Source: Bradyrhizobium sp. CCBAU 51765
GTDB taxonomy: Bacteria > Pseudomonadota > Alphaproteobacteria > Rhizobiales > Xanthobacteraceae
DNA length: 64,000 nt
NCBI RefSeq assembly: GCF_015291725.1
Contig: NZ_CP030038.1
Span: 5,321,001 to 5,385,000, forward strand
Direction: 5' to 3'
Below, piece by piece: positions 24,216 through 31,764 of the stretch; the first letter of the stretch is position 1, and each line of letters begins with the position of its first letter. Below the pieces are notes generated by a model. It saw only the letters and a program-made list of their open reading frames with translations, was not told the origin of the DNA and ran no database searches. The translations under genes were made by a program, and so were the position numbers.

Positions 24216-27158
24216 TCAGGCTGCGACGATCTGACAAAGCGTGACTTTCGGCTCCTGCATGCCGGTCGCAGGATCGTAGCCGTAGCTCGTGATCGTGTTG
24301 GCGCTCTCGCCCAGCACGATCGGATCGGTGCCGGCGGGATAGTTCTTGCGCAGGTCGTTGCCGCCGAGCCAGCCGCCGAAATGGAACGGCATCCAGGCGA
24401 CGCCCTTGCCGACGCGTTCGGTCACCAGCGCCTTCATCCTGGCACGTGAATTGTTCTCGGCACCGCTCACCCAGACCCAGCCGCCGTCCTTGATGCCGCG
24501 ATCGGCCGCATCGGCCGGGCTGATCTCGATGAACATGTCCTGCTGCAATTCAGCGAGCCATGGATTGGTGCGGGTTTCCTCGCCGCCGCCTTCGTATTCG
24601 ACGAGACGTCCCGAGGAAAGGATCAGCGGAAACTGCTTTGCGATCCCCTTTTCCACCGCCGCCTTTTGCACCGAGAAGCCGATATTGGGCAGGCGGAACT
24701 GCTTGGCATCGGGCAGGGTCGGATATTTTTCGACGAGATCGACGCGGGGCGTGTAGATCGGTTCGCGGTGCACCGGGATCGGGTCCGGCAGGCCGAACGC
24801 ATTCATGCGCGCCTTGCCGTTGCCGAAGGGCACGCAACCGTGCTTCAGCGCGACGCGCTGGATGCCGCCGGAAAGGTCGACAGCCCAGGACACCGCATCC
24901 GGATTGGCCGGGTTGACTCTCTGGATCGTCGCCATCTCGGCCTCGGTGAGATCCTGGTCCCAGCCGAGCTTCTTCAGGCTTGCCAGCGTGAATTCGGGAT
25001 AGCCGTCCTCGATCTCCGATCCCCTGGAGAAGGATTTGTCGGCGAGCAGGCTCACCTTCCGCGTCGTGCCGTCCGGCAGCTTCTCCTCGCGTTCGATGCC
25101 GAAGCGTGGGCGGAACGCGCCGCCGCCGTCCATCACGTGCAGATTGTTGTTGTAGAGCAGCGGCGAGCCGGGATGCTTCACCTCGGGCGAGCCCCAGCAC
25201 GGCCAGGGCAGGCCGTAATAGTCGCCGCCGACCTCCGGATCGTCCTTGGGCGCACGCAGCGTCACCAGGTCGAACTTGTGCTGGTTCTTCATGTGCGCCT
25301 TGATGCGCTCCGGCGACTGGCCGCAGTAGCCGGTCGACCAGCTTCCGCGGTTGATCTCGCGCAGCACGTCCTCGGCGACCGGAAGATTGTTCTCGACCTT
25401 GATGTTCTTGAACATCTTGTCGGCGAAGCCGAACTTCTTCGCCAGCAAATAGATGATCTCGAGGTCGTCCTTGGATTCGAAGATCGGCTTGACGATCTGC
25501 TCGCCCCACTGCATCGAGCGATTGGAGGCGACCCGCGATCCCGTGCATTCGAACTGCGTGGCCACGGGCAGGATGTAGACACCATCCTTGCGTCCCGCCT
25601 CGACCGCCAGGGACGCCCAGGTGGTCGGGTGCGGATCGGCGATCACCAACAGCTCCAACGCCTTCAGGCCCTTCAGCGACTCCGGAATGCGCGTGATGCT
25701 GTTGCTGGCGTGGCCCTGCACGAAGACGGCCTTGACGTTGTCCTTCTGTGCGACATCGGCCTTCGGCAACAGCGCAGCATCGAACCACCGCGTCAGCGGG
25801 ATGCCTGGCGTCTCCATCTGCTTCTTCTCGTCGAAGCGGGAGACGAGATAGTCGTAGTCGACCTCCCAGACCCGGGACCAGTGCTTCCAGGCGCCTTCCG
25901 CAAGGCCGTAGTAGAACGGCAGCGTCACGATATCGAGTCCGACGTCGGTCGCGCCCTGAACGTTGTCATGGCCACGCAGGATGTTGGCGCCGGCCCCGGC
26001 CTTGCCGACGTTGCCCGTCATCAGCAGCGCGATGCAGCTCGCCCGCACGTTGGCGGTGCCGACCGTGTGCTGGGTCTGGCCCATGCACCAGATGATGGTC
26101 GCGGGCTTGACCGTCGCGAACGTCTTGGCGACGCGCTCGAGCTGCGCGGCGGGCACGCCAGTGACGCGCTCGACCTCCTGCGGGTTCCACTTCTCGACTT
26201 CCTTGCGCAGGTCGTCGAAACCGTAGACGCGCTGGGCGATGAATTCCTTGTCCTCCCAGCCGTTCTTCAGGATGTGCCACATCATGCCGTAGAGCACGGG
26301 AATGTCGGTGCCGGGACGGATCCGGACATATTCGGTGGCGTGCGCCGCGGTGCGGGTCAGGCGCGGATCGAAGACGATGAAGTTCGCCTTGTTGAGCTCC
26401 TTGCCTTCGAGCAGGTGCTGCATGCTGACGGGATGCGCTTCCGCGGCGTTGCTGCCGATGAACAGCATCGTCTTGGAATTGCGCATATCGTTGATGCTGT
26501 TCGTCATCGCGCCATAGCCCCAGGTGTTGGCGACGCCGGTGACGGTGGTGGAATGGCAGATCCGCGCCTGGTGATCGGTGTTGTTGGTGCCCCAGAAGGC
26601 GCCGAGCTTGCGGAACAGGTAGGCGCCCTCGTTGGTCATCTTGGCCGAGCCGAGCCAGTAGACGCAGTCGCTGCCCGACTTCTCGCGAACCTGGAGCAGC
26701 TTGTCGCCGATCTCGTTGACCGCCGTGTCCCACGACACGCGCGTCCACTGCCCGTTCACCAGCTTCATCGGATAGCGCAGGCGGCGATCGCTGTGCACGA
26801 GCTCGCGCACCGAAGCGCCCTTGGCGCAATGCGAGCCGCGGTTGATCGGCGAATCCCAGCTGGGCTCCTGCCCGATCCAGACTCCGTTGAGCACTTCCGC
26901 CGTGACGGTGCAGCCCACCGCGCAGTGCGTGCAGATGCTCTTCTTGACGACGGCGCCGGCCGTCAGCGGACCGGCGGCGGCGGCTTCGGCCTTGCGCACG
27001 CTGCCGACCGGCATGGTTCCCAGCGCCGCGAGCGCGCCGCCGGCCAGGCCGGACTTGCGCAGGAATGTGCGGCGATCAAGTCCTCCGCCCTGGGCCGCAA
27101 GGGATTCGGCGACGGAGCCTCGGCGATCGGAACGCTGATGTGTTCGCTTGATAAGCAC
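24216..27158 (-). CDS. formate dehydrogenase alpha subunit, Tat-exported, Cys-type
   Basis: Molybdenum (or tungsten) bis-MGD subunit of 980 residues oxidising formate to CO2. A twin-arginine signal DRRTFLRKSG lies at 28-37. [4Fe-4S] ligands are Cys76, Cys79, Cys83 and Cys111. The active-site segment HQARICHSTTV has Cys201 followed by His202 where many homologues have selenocysteine, so no UGA recoding is needed. The start is GTG at 27158 with GGGAGG seven bases upstream. The ~60-residue leader before the mature domain is long but typical of this family. It is followed by beta and gamma genes and preceded by a Tat mini-protein and TorD-like chaperone. Confidence 0.95.
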   Translation of the reverse strand: MLIKRTHQRSDRRGSVAESLAAQGGGLDRRTFLRKSGLAGGALAALGTMPVGSVRKAEAAAAGPLTAGAVVKKSICTHCAVGCTVTAEVLNGVWIGQEPSWDSPINRGSHCAKGASVRELVHSDRRLRYPMKLVNGQWTRVSWDTAVNEIGDKLLQVREKSGSDCVYWLGSAKMTNEGAYLFRKLGAFWGTNNTDHQARICHSTTVTGVANTWGYGAMTNSINDMRNSKTMLFIGSNAAEAHPVSMQHLLEGKELNKANFIVFDPRLTRTAAHATEYVRIRPGTDIPVLYGMMWHILKNGWEDKEFIAQRVYGFDDLRKEVEKWNPQEVERVTGVPAAQLERVAKTFATVKPATIIWCMGQTQHTVGTANVRASCIALLMTGNVGKAGAGANILRGHDNVQGATDVGLDIVTLPFYYGLAEGAWKHWSRVWEVDYDYLVSRFDEKKQMETPGIPLTRWFDAALLPKADVAQKDNVKAVFVQGHASNSITRIPESLKGLKALELLVIADPHPTTWASLAVEAGRKDGVYILPVATQFECTGSRVASNRSMQWGEQIVKPIFESKDDLEIIYLLAKKFGFADKMFKNIKVENNLPVAEDVLREINRGSWSTGYCGQSPERIKAHMKNQHKFDLVTLRAPKDDPEVGGDYYGLPWPCWGSPEVKHPGSPLLYNNNLHVMDGGGAFRPRFGIEREEKLPDGTTRKVSLLADKSFSRGSEIEDGYPEFTLASLKKLGWDQDLTEAEMATIQRVNPANPDAVSWAVDLSGGIQRVALKHGCVPFGNGKARMNAFGLPDPIPVHREPIYTPRVDLVEKYPTLPDAKQFRLPNIGFSVQKAAVEKGIAKQFPLILSSGRLVEYEGGGEETRTNPWLAELQQDMFIEISPADAADRGIKDGGWVWVSGAENNSRARMKALVTERVGKGVAWMPFHFGGWLGGNDLRKNYPAGTDPIVLGESANTITSYGYDPATGMQEPKVTLCQIVAA

Positions 27159-27171
27159 GGCAGCCTCCCTC

Positions 27172-27381
27172 TCAGGCCGGATAACGATTGACGCGGTAGA
27201 ACGTCTTCACGTGATCGGTTTCCTTGTAGCGCGCCTTGCGCTTCTCATCGTTGCTTTCGCTGTCCGCCTGCGCGGACCCGACCAGCGGTGTCGCCAGCGT
27301 CGCGCCGACACCGGCCGTGCCCAAGCCGACCCTGCGAAGGAAATCGCGGCGTCCGACCTTTGCTTTCGTCTCGTCACTCAT
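27172..27381 (-). CDS. Tat-signal mini-protein of the formate dehydrogenase cluster (FdhX-like)
   Basis: A 69-residue protein that is almost entirely a twin-arginine signal (GRRDFLRRVGLGTAGVGATL) plus a charged tail of some 30 residues ending in KTFYRVNRYPA. Small proteins of this kind sit directly upstream of FDH3-type alpha subunits in many proteobacteria and are needed or helpful for the complex. It may be a small structural subunit or a helper for export. The start is the ATG at 27381; the longer open frame upstream is out-of-frame TorD sequence. Confidence 0.85.
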   Translation of the reverse strand: MSDETKAKVGRRDFLRRVGLGTAGVGATLATPLVGSAQADSESNDEKRKARYKETDHVKTFYRVNRYPA

Positions 27382-27410
27382 CGCATCTCTCCCGGACCAA
27401 GGCGCCTCGG

Positions 27411-28190
27411 TCAGTTGGCGAATGTGAATGCTTCCGTCTCGATTTCGATGAAGGTGCGGCCGAGCGCGCCGACCGCGCGATAGAAACGGGCGTCCCCGGC
27501 GCTCTCGATGTCGGCGAACAGCCGCCCCATCCAGGGCGACACATGTTTTTCGAAGAAGGCGCGCTGCGCCTCGGGCGAGGCATCGAAGCGGCCGTCGGCA
27601 AGGCCGGACATGATCTCGCACAGGATGGCGGCGTGATCCTCGGGTTCGGAACTGGTGGCGGCCCGCTCGATGCCGAGCGCCGTCAGGTCGCCGCGCAGGC
27701 GCGACAAGGGCCGTTCGTTGAGAAAGCCGGTCAGATAATAGGAGGCATAGGGCAGCAATTCGCCGCGGCCGAGCCCGACGAACAGATCGAAATACTCCCG
27801 CTCGACTTTCGCTGCGACGGCGCTCGAGGCGGCATCGGCCAGCGCCGCATGCACGCGCCCGAGGGGCGTCGCGTCACCAGTCAATGCCGCAAGCTGCTCA
27901 AGCAATCGTTTCGACGGAGGCGCCGACAGCAGCGTTGCCAGCAGCGCGTATTCCTGTGCGCGCGCCGCATCGATGGGATCGACGAGTTCGGCGGAGCCGG
28001 CCTGTTCGCCATAGAGATCGGGCCGCAGATCGTTTCGGGGAACGCCGGTGGCGGTTTCGACTGCAATCACCCGTTGTGCGGGCACGCGGATCCAATTCGA
28101 TACGGAGGGCTGGCTGATGCCTATTTTGCGCGCAAGCTGAGCGATGCCGCCCGCGGCATCGATCGCGCGATCAAGCCCGTCATCACGCAC
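27411..28190 (-). CDS. YdaS-type HTH fused to TorD-family molybdoenzyme chaperone
   Basis: A 259-residue protein in two parts. Residues 1-58 form a Cro/YdaS-like helix-turn-helix (LDRAIDAAGGIAQLARKIGI then SQPSVSNWIR and VPAQRVIAVETATGV). Residues about 75-255 form a TorD/DmsD-type helical chaperone (QEYALLATLLSAPPS; YASYYLTGFLNERPL; FFEKHVSPWMGRLFADIE). TorD proteins bind Tat signals and aid cofactor insertion in molybdoenzymes. I chose GTG at 28190 because GGAGG lies just upstream; the frame continues to 28271. The DNA-binding domain on a chaperone suggests feedback from unfilled apoenzyme to gene expression, which is inference. Confidence 0.85.
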   Translation of the reverse strand: MRDDGLDRAIDAAGGIAQLARKIGISQPSVSNWIRVPAQRVIAVETATGVPRNDLRPDLYGEQAGSAELVDPIDAARAQEYALLATLLSAPPSKRLLEQLAALTGDATPLGRVHAALADAASSAVAAKVEREYFDLFVGLGRGELLPYASYYLTGFLNERPLSRLRGDLTALGIERAATSSEPEDHAAILCEIMSGLADGRFDASPEAQRAFFEKHVSPWMGRLFADIESAGDARFYRAVGALGRTFIEIETEAFTFAN

Positions 28191-28319
28191 GTGGACCTCC
28201 CATCCAAGTCCCGTCTGCTGATTATCGCTTTTGTTACAAAGCAGTAGGTAGCGTAATCCGGGCTCCAGCAACGGTCAACGCCTGCCATAGCCTGTGCCTA
28301 TAGCCTTTGGTCGTGCTTC

Positions 28320-28922
28320 TCAGCGAGGCAGTGCACCACCATGGGTACGGGGCTTGATGGGCTCGGCAGAATTGGCAGAGCTGTCAGCCACTGTCGGTTG
28401 CGCTGCAACAGGAATTGCCGGACGCTCCGTCTCGTCCGGCGGCTCGACGACATTGGAAACCACTGTCACATCGGCTTGATGCAACTCGGCCGAAGGATCC
28501 GCTGACTCCATCGCCGTCTCGGCGAGAGACTGGGCCGCCTCGCGCACGCCGCCGACAATGCGGTCGACCAGTGCGGCCAGCTCCTCCGACGAGCAATCCA
28601 GCGGCCCAAACCCCGGCATCGCGGTCGGGTCGTTGAAGTCCCATGCATTCTCCGCAAGCCCGACGAAGTCGCGAATGGCGGGATCGGTCGCCCAGGCGCG
28701 GCGAAGAGCCGCACGGCTCAGCTCCCGAGGAATCCCCTTGCCGAGGAAGGCCGTGATGTCGGTCGCAGCATTGATCTCGTCGATCGACGGCAGACTCGAG
28801 AGGTCGAACTCACCCTCGTCGTCCTCGACCTCGGACGGCTGCGCCGCGGCAGGCTTCGCCGGCTCCGCCTGCGATTCGCGTTTGCGGCGCGACCAACGTG
28901 CAAGGAACTCCTCCTCGCTCAT
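28320..28922 (-). CDS. DUF3306 formate dehydrogenase accessory protein
   Basis: A 200-residue protein starting MSEEEFLARWSRRKRE, with LSSLPSIDEINAATDITAFL and REALSR-type helices followed by DFVGLAENAWDFNDPTAMPGFGPL. This matches DUF3306, a family almost confined to FDH3 clusters. The C-terminus is acidic and Pro-rich. No catalytic motif is seen. Its start overlaps the DUF3305 stop by 4 bp. About 130 bp separate it from the HTH-TorD gene. Confidence 0.85.
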   Translation of the reverse strand: MSEEEFLARWSRRKRESQAEPAKPAAAQPSEVEDDEGEFDLSSLPSIDEINAATDITAFLGKGIPRELSRAALRRAWATDPAIRDFVGLAENAWDFNDPTAMPGFGPLDCSSEELAALVDRIVGGVREAAQSLAETAMESADPSAELHQADVTVVSNVVEPPDETERPAIPVAAQPTVADSSANSAEPIKPRTHGGALPR

Positions 28923-29437
28923 TCCTGTCCGCCTTCATGCTCCCGCCGGGCCAGCGCCTCAGGGTCGGCGCGGCGCCGCTTGCGCTTGACGAATTCCCGC
29001 TCGACATGGTGCTCGGCCACGAAGCTTTCAATCGCTTCGCGCAGCGCCTCCGGCATCGGCACGGCCTCGACGAGATTGTCGGCGGCTTCGGTAAATCCTT
29101 CGCCCTCGGCGGGGTCGGCGGTCACCGCGGTGACGGCATAGGGCCAGGCGCCGTCCGAGGGCGACAGCACAGTCCAGATGCTCGGACTGCCGGAGGCGAG
29201 ATTGTCGCGATAGCGCGCCGTCTCGGACGGATAAAGATCGACGGTCGCGCTTCCGGCATAGAACAGGGTCGTGCCGTCCTGCTCGCGAAGTACGGTCCAC
29301 GGCTGTGTCATCACCGGCTTGTCCGGCAGGACGGCAATTCCGCGCCAGATGAAATCGACCCACGGCGAGTCAGCCTTGCGCCGCTCGACCACGACACCGA
29401 CGGCAATCGAAAGGGTGGGCAACGCCGCAGGGCTCAT
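28919..29437 (-). CDS. DUF3305 formate dehydrogenase accessory protein
   Basis: A 172-residue protein with IAVGVVVERRKADSPWVDFI followed by WRGIAVLPD, then SETARYRDNLASGSPSIWTV, the DUF3305 pattern. The C-terminal 40 residues are strongly basic (FVKRKRRRADPEALARRE). DUF3305 and DUF3306 almost always occur together beside FDH3 genes. Role unknown, perhaps in maturation or metal handling. Coupled by ATGA overlaps to both neighbours. Confidence 0.85.
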   Translation of the reverse strand: MSPAALPTLSIAVGVVVERRKADSPWVDFIWRGIAVLPDKPVMTQPWTVLREQDGTTLFYAGSATVDLYPSETARYRDNLASGSPSIWTVLSPSDGAWPYAVTAVTADPAEGEGFTEAADNLVEAVPMPEALREAIESFVAEHHVEREFVKRKRRRADPEALARREHEGGQE

Positions 29438-30441
29438 GTCGCCATCTCCAGGTGCTTCACCGGCAGCCCGGTCAGCAGATTCTGTGGCTTCATCCGGAGC
29501 TTCTGATCCGCCGTCATCGACAGGATCAGGTAGACCGGTTCACCGCCGACATCGTCAAGAGCGCTGCCTGAATCCGCAAACGTCAAGCGGAACAGCGCGA
29601 GCACGCGATCGGCGTCGCGCTCGCCGAGTTCTTCGCCGTGCCACAGCCGGTCGCCGAGCCTCGTGGCGTCGGCATCGAGCCCGACATACCAGGTGAGCCG
29701 TGCCTCGTGCAGCGCGCGCAGCGGCTCGATCACGACGTCGATGCCGAGCAGATGGGAGACCCAGCGCGTCATCGCCTGCGCCAGCGCAGCCGGTCCGCGG
29801 CCGCCCGCCGTAAGGTCGAGAGCCACGTCGAACTGGTCGCTACGCTGCCAATAGGCCTCGACATTCTCCTCGCTCAGCACCTCGACCACGGCATCGGTGG
29901 TGGCGCCCAGCATCGACATCAGGGAGAGCACCGGGGTCGGGCTCCGGCCGCCGACAACCTCCTCGTCCCCGAGCAACAGGGCCTGCTCATGCGGCAGGAT
30001 GCGCTGGGTCCGAAAGAACAATTCGGCCGCGCGCAGCACGAACGGGTCGTCGCAGCCATCGAGCGCATTCCGCAGGATGACGTGCACCAGCTGGTTGACG
30101 AACAGCGGCGGCAGATCGTTCGCGCCCGATCTCACCGATGCAAGATAGGCGGCTTCGAGCGTCGGATGCCGCAACAGAAGATCGCGGAACGCCAGCACCA
30201 ACTGCCAATTCTCCCGGGCATCGGCATCGACGATCCCCGCGATTTCGCCGGCGCTGACCGCCTGGCGCGGGTCGGCGAGCAATTCGCGGTGCAGCCGGCG
30301 TTCGACCGGGCACGCATCGTCCGGCGGCATCAGCTCGGGACGGGCAAAATAGGCCTTGAGGAACTCGTCCGTGACACGGAGCCCACCGCCTTCGTCGCGA
30401 TCGAGCAGGTGATGACCACAGGCGATCCAGAAATCGTTCAT
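29434..30441 (-). CDS. DUF6352-like formate dehydrogenase cluster protein
   Basis: A 335-residue soluble protein beginning MNDFWIACGHHLLDRDEGGG, with VTDEFLKAYFARPELMPP and repeated acidic and hydrophobic helices. It resembles DUF6352, a family seen only with these accessory genes in alpha- and betaproteobacteria as far as I know. No known catalytic motif; the early CGHHL might bind a metal, which is speculation. It overlaps both neighbours by 4 bp. Confidence 0.75.
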   Translation of the reverse strand: MNDFWIACGHHLLDRDEGGGLRVTDEFLKAYFARPELMPPDDACPVERRLHRELLADPRQAVSAGEIAGIVDADARENWQLVLAFRDLLLRHPTLEAAYLASVRSGANDLPPLFVNQLVHVILRNALDGCDDPFVLRAAELFFRTQRILPHEQALLLGDEEVVGGRSPTPVLSLMSMLGATTDAVVEVLSEENVEAYWQRSDQFDVALDLTAGGRGPAALAQAMTRWVSHLLGIDVVIEPLRALHEARLTWYVGLDADATRLGDRLWHGEELGERDADRVLALFRLTFADSGSALDDVGGEPVYLILSMTADQKLRMKPQNLLTGLPVKHLEMAT

Positions 30442-30977
30442 CGGACGGTCGGCCCCCGACCCAGATCCGCAATCCTGAGATCGCCGTCAGGCTGGACCTC
30501 GTCCTCGATTTCCATGAACGAGAATGCCTTGCTGTGCCCCTGCCCTTCCCGGAGCTGCAGCCGGCGGAACGACTCGCGGACTTCGCCGTCGCTCGAGGTG
30601 CGGTGCACTGCAATGAGAGAGCTGATCGGATGGCTGCAGAGCGACTGCGCGAAAGCGACCTCCTCTTCCGCGGCCGTCTTCGCCGCCGCCATGTCCGGCG
30701 CACCGAAGCGATCGACGAGTTGCCTGGCAAGGAGATCGACCAGGCTGCGACGATCGTCTTCGGTTGCCGGAACGATCTGTGCCAGCGTCGACCAGCCCCA
30801 GGACTGCACCCCGAGGAAACCGCCGCGAAACGCCGCGCGCGCCTTGCCCTCGAGCCCGGCAGCGTCGTCATCCCAGAAGCGGAAAGCGCCTGAGACGGCC
30901 CATTCGCCCGGTTCCGCCGCTACGTCGAACACGAAGGTGTCGGAGGGATCGAGCGCGATGGTGCGCAAGAGTTTCAC
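30438..30977 (-). CDS. DUF6505-like formate dehydrogenase cluster protein
   Basis: A 179-residue soluble protein (MKLLRTIALDPSDTFVFDVA; GEWAVSGAFRFWDDD; FRGGFLGVQSWGWSTLAQIV). It appears to be DUF6505, a conserved neighbour of DUF6352. The C-terminal half has SLCSHPISSLIAVHRTSSDG, where Cys and His could be ligands. Function unknown. Coupled by 4-bp overlaps to the flanking genes. Confidence 0.75.
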   Translation of the reverse strand: MKLLRTIALDPSDTFVFDVAAEPGEWAVSGAFRFWDDDAAGLEGKARAAFRGGFLGVQSWGWSTLAQIVPATEDDRRSLVDLLARQLVDRFGAPDMAAAKTAAEEEVAFAQSLCSHPISSLIAVHRTSSDGEVRESFRRLQLREGQGHSKAFSFMEIEDEVQPDGDLRIADLGRGPTVR

Positions 30978-31699
30978 AGGCGCGGTCCTCCGAGGGCCGG
31001 ATCGAGCCAGGACGGCGTCGCGAGCGCCTGCACGAGATCACTTCGCTGGACCCGATCCGTCCTGATGCGGCGCGTCAGGACATCGCCGCGATCGTCAATG
31101 CGCTGAACCGTCTGCCTTTCGCGCGGCATCCGAGCGAGATAGTCGCGCGCGACGCTGTCAAAGCCGTCAACCCGCCAGCCATCCAGCGCCAGCATCAGGT
31201 GCCGGGCAAAGCTCTCCGTGATCTGCGCCGCGCCGGCCTCGCCAAAGCCTTCCTGGTCGAGTGCCGAGGCCAGCGGGTGGACGCCCGGATCGTCATCGTT
31301 CATGGCAACCGTCCGGATCATGGCGCCGAACACCAGCCAGGGCGGCGGCGCATCCTCGTCAGCTGCGAATGGCCAACCCATCCGTCCGCCACCGACCAGC
31401 CCCCCGTCGATCCTGACCGCGTCCGGCCAATTGATCGTGATCGGCTTGCTCGGCGGCGCATAAGCGCTAAGGGCATCGGTGAGAGCGACCATGCCGGCGT
31501 AAAAGGCGCGCCGCGCGCTGCGCAACGGCTCGGCCGGCTCCAGCACCACGGCGAACTCTGCGAGATCGAAGCGCCCGACATAGACCAGCGTGCCGGCACC
31601 GGCCTCCGGTGCGATGCGGCATGCATGGGCAAAGGCATCTCCGCTCTCGCGCAATCGCACCAACGTGAACGGCGGCGGCAAGTGAATAGGTTCCGCCAC
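30974..31699 (-). CDS. biotin/lipoate protein ligase-like protein
   Basis: A 241-residue protein of the BPL/LplA superfamily: LVYVGRFDLAEFAVVLEPAE, the catalytic-loop-like ITINWPDAVRIDGGLVGGGR and the domain-final HLMLALDGWR. The usual Lys of the KWPNDI motif is absent; the sequence here is INWPDAVR, so ligase activity is doubtful. It leads the accessory transcript from a GTG at 31699, divergent from the Fe-S protein gene. It may act as a cofactor-binding adaptor in formate dehydrogenase maturation. Confidence 0.75.
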   Translation of the reverse strand: MAEPIHLPPPFTLVRLRESGDAFAHACRIAPEAGAGTLVYVGRFDLAEFAVVLEPAEPLRSARRAFYAGMVALTDALSAYAPPSKPITINWPDAVRIDGGLVGGGRMGWPFAADEDAPPPWLVFGAMIRTVAMNDDDPGVHPLASALDQEGFGEAGAAQITESFARHLMLALDGWRVDGFDSVARDYLARMPRERQTVQRIDDRGDVLTRRIRTDRVQRSDLVQALATPSWLDPALGGPRL

Positions 31700-31764
31700 G
31701 GAAACATGGTTGACTGGGATCGACGACAGGCCGTCCTCCGCTTTCCTTTTCTTCCCGATGGATA

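Noticed and set aside
24216..27158. Selenocysteine formate dehydrogenase
   Set aside because: Position 201 is a normal Cys codon and there is no internal TGA.
24666..27191. 841-codon plus-strand open frame
   Set aside because: Antisense to the formate dehydrogenase alpha gene, a high-GC third-position shadow without domains.
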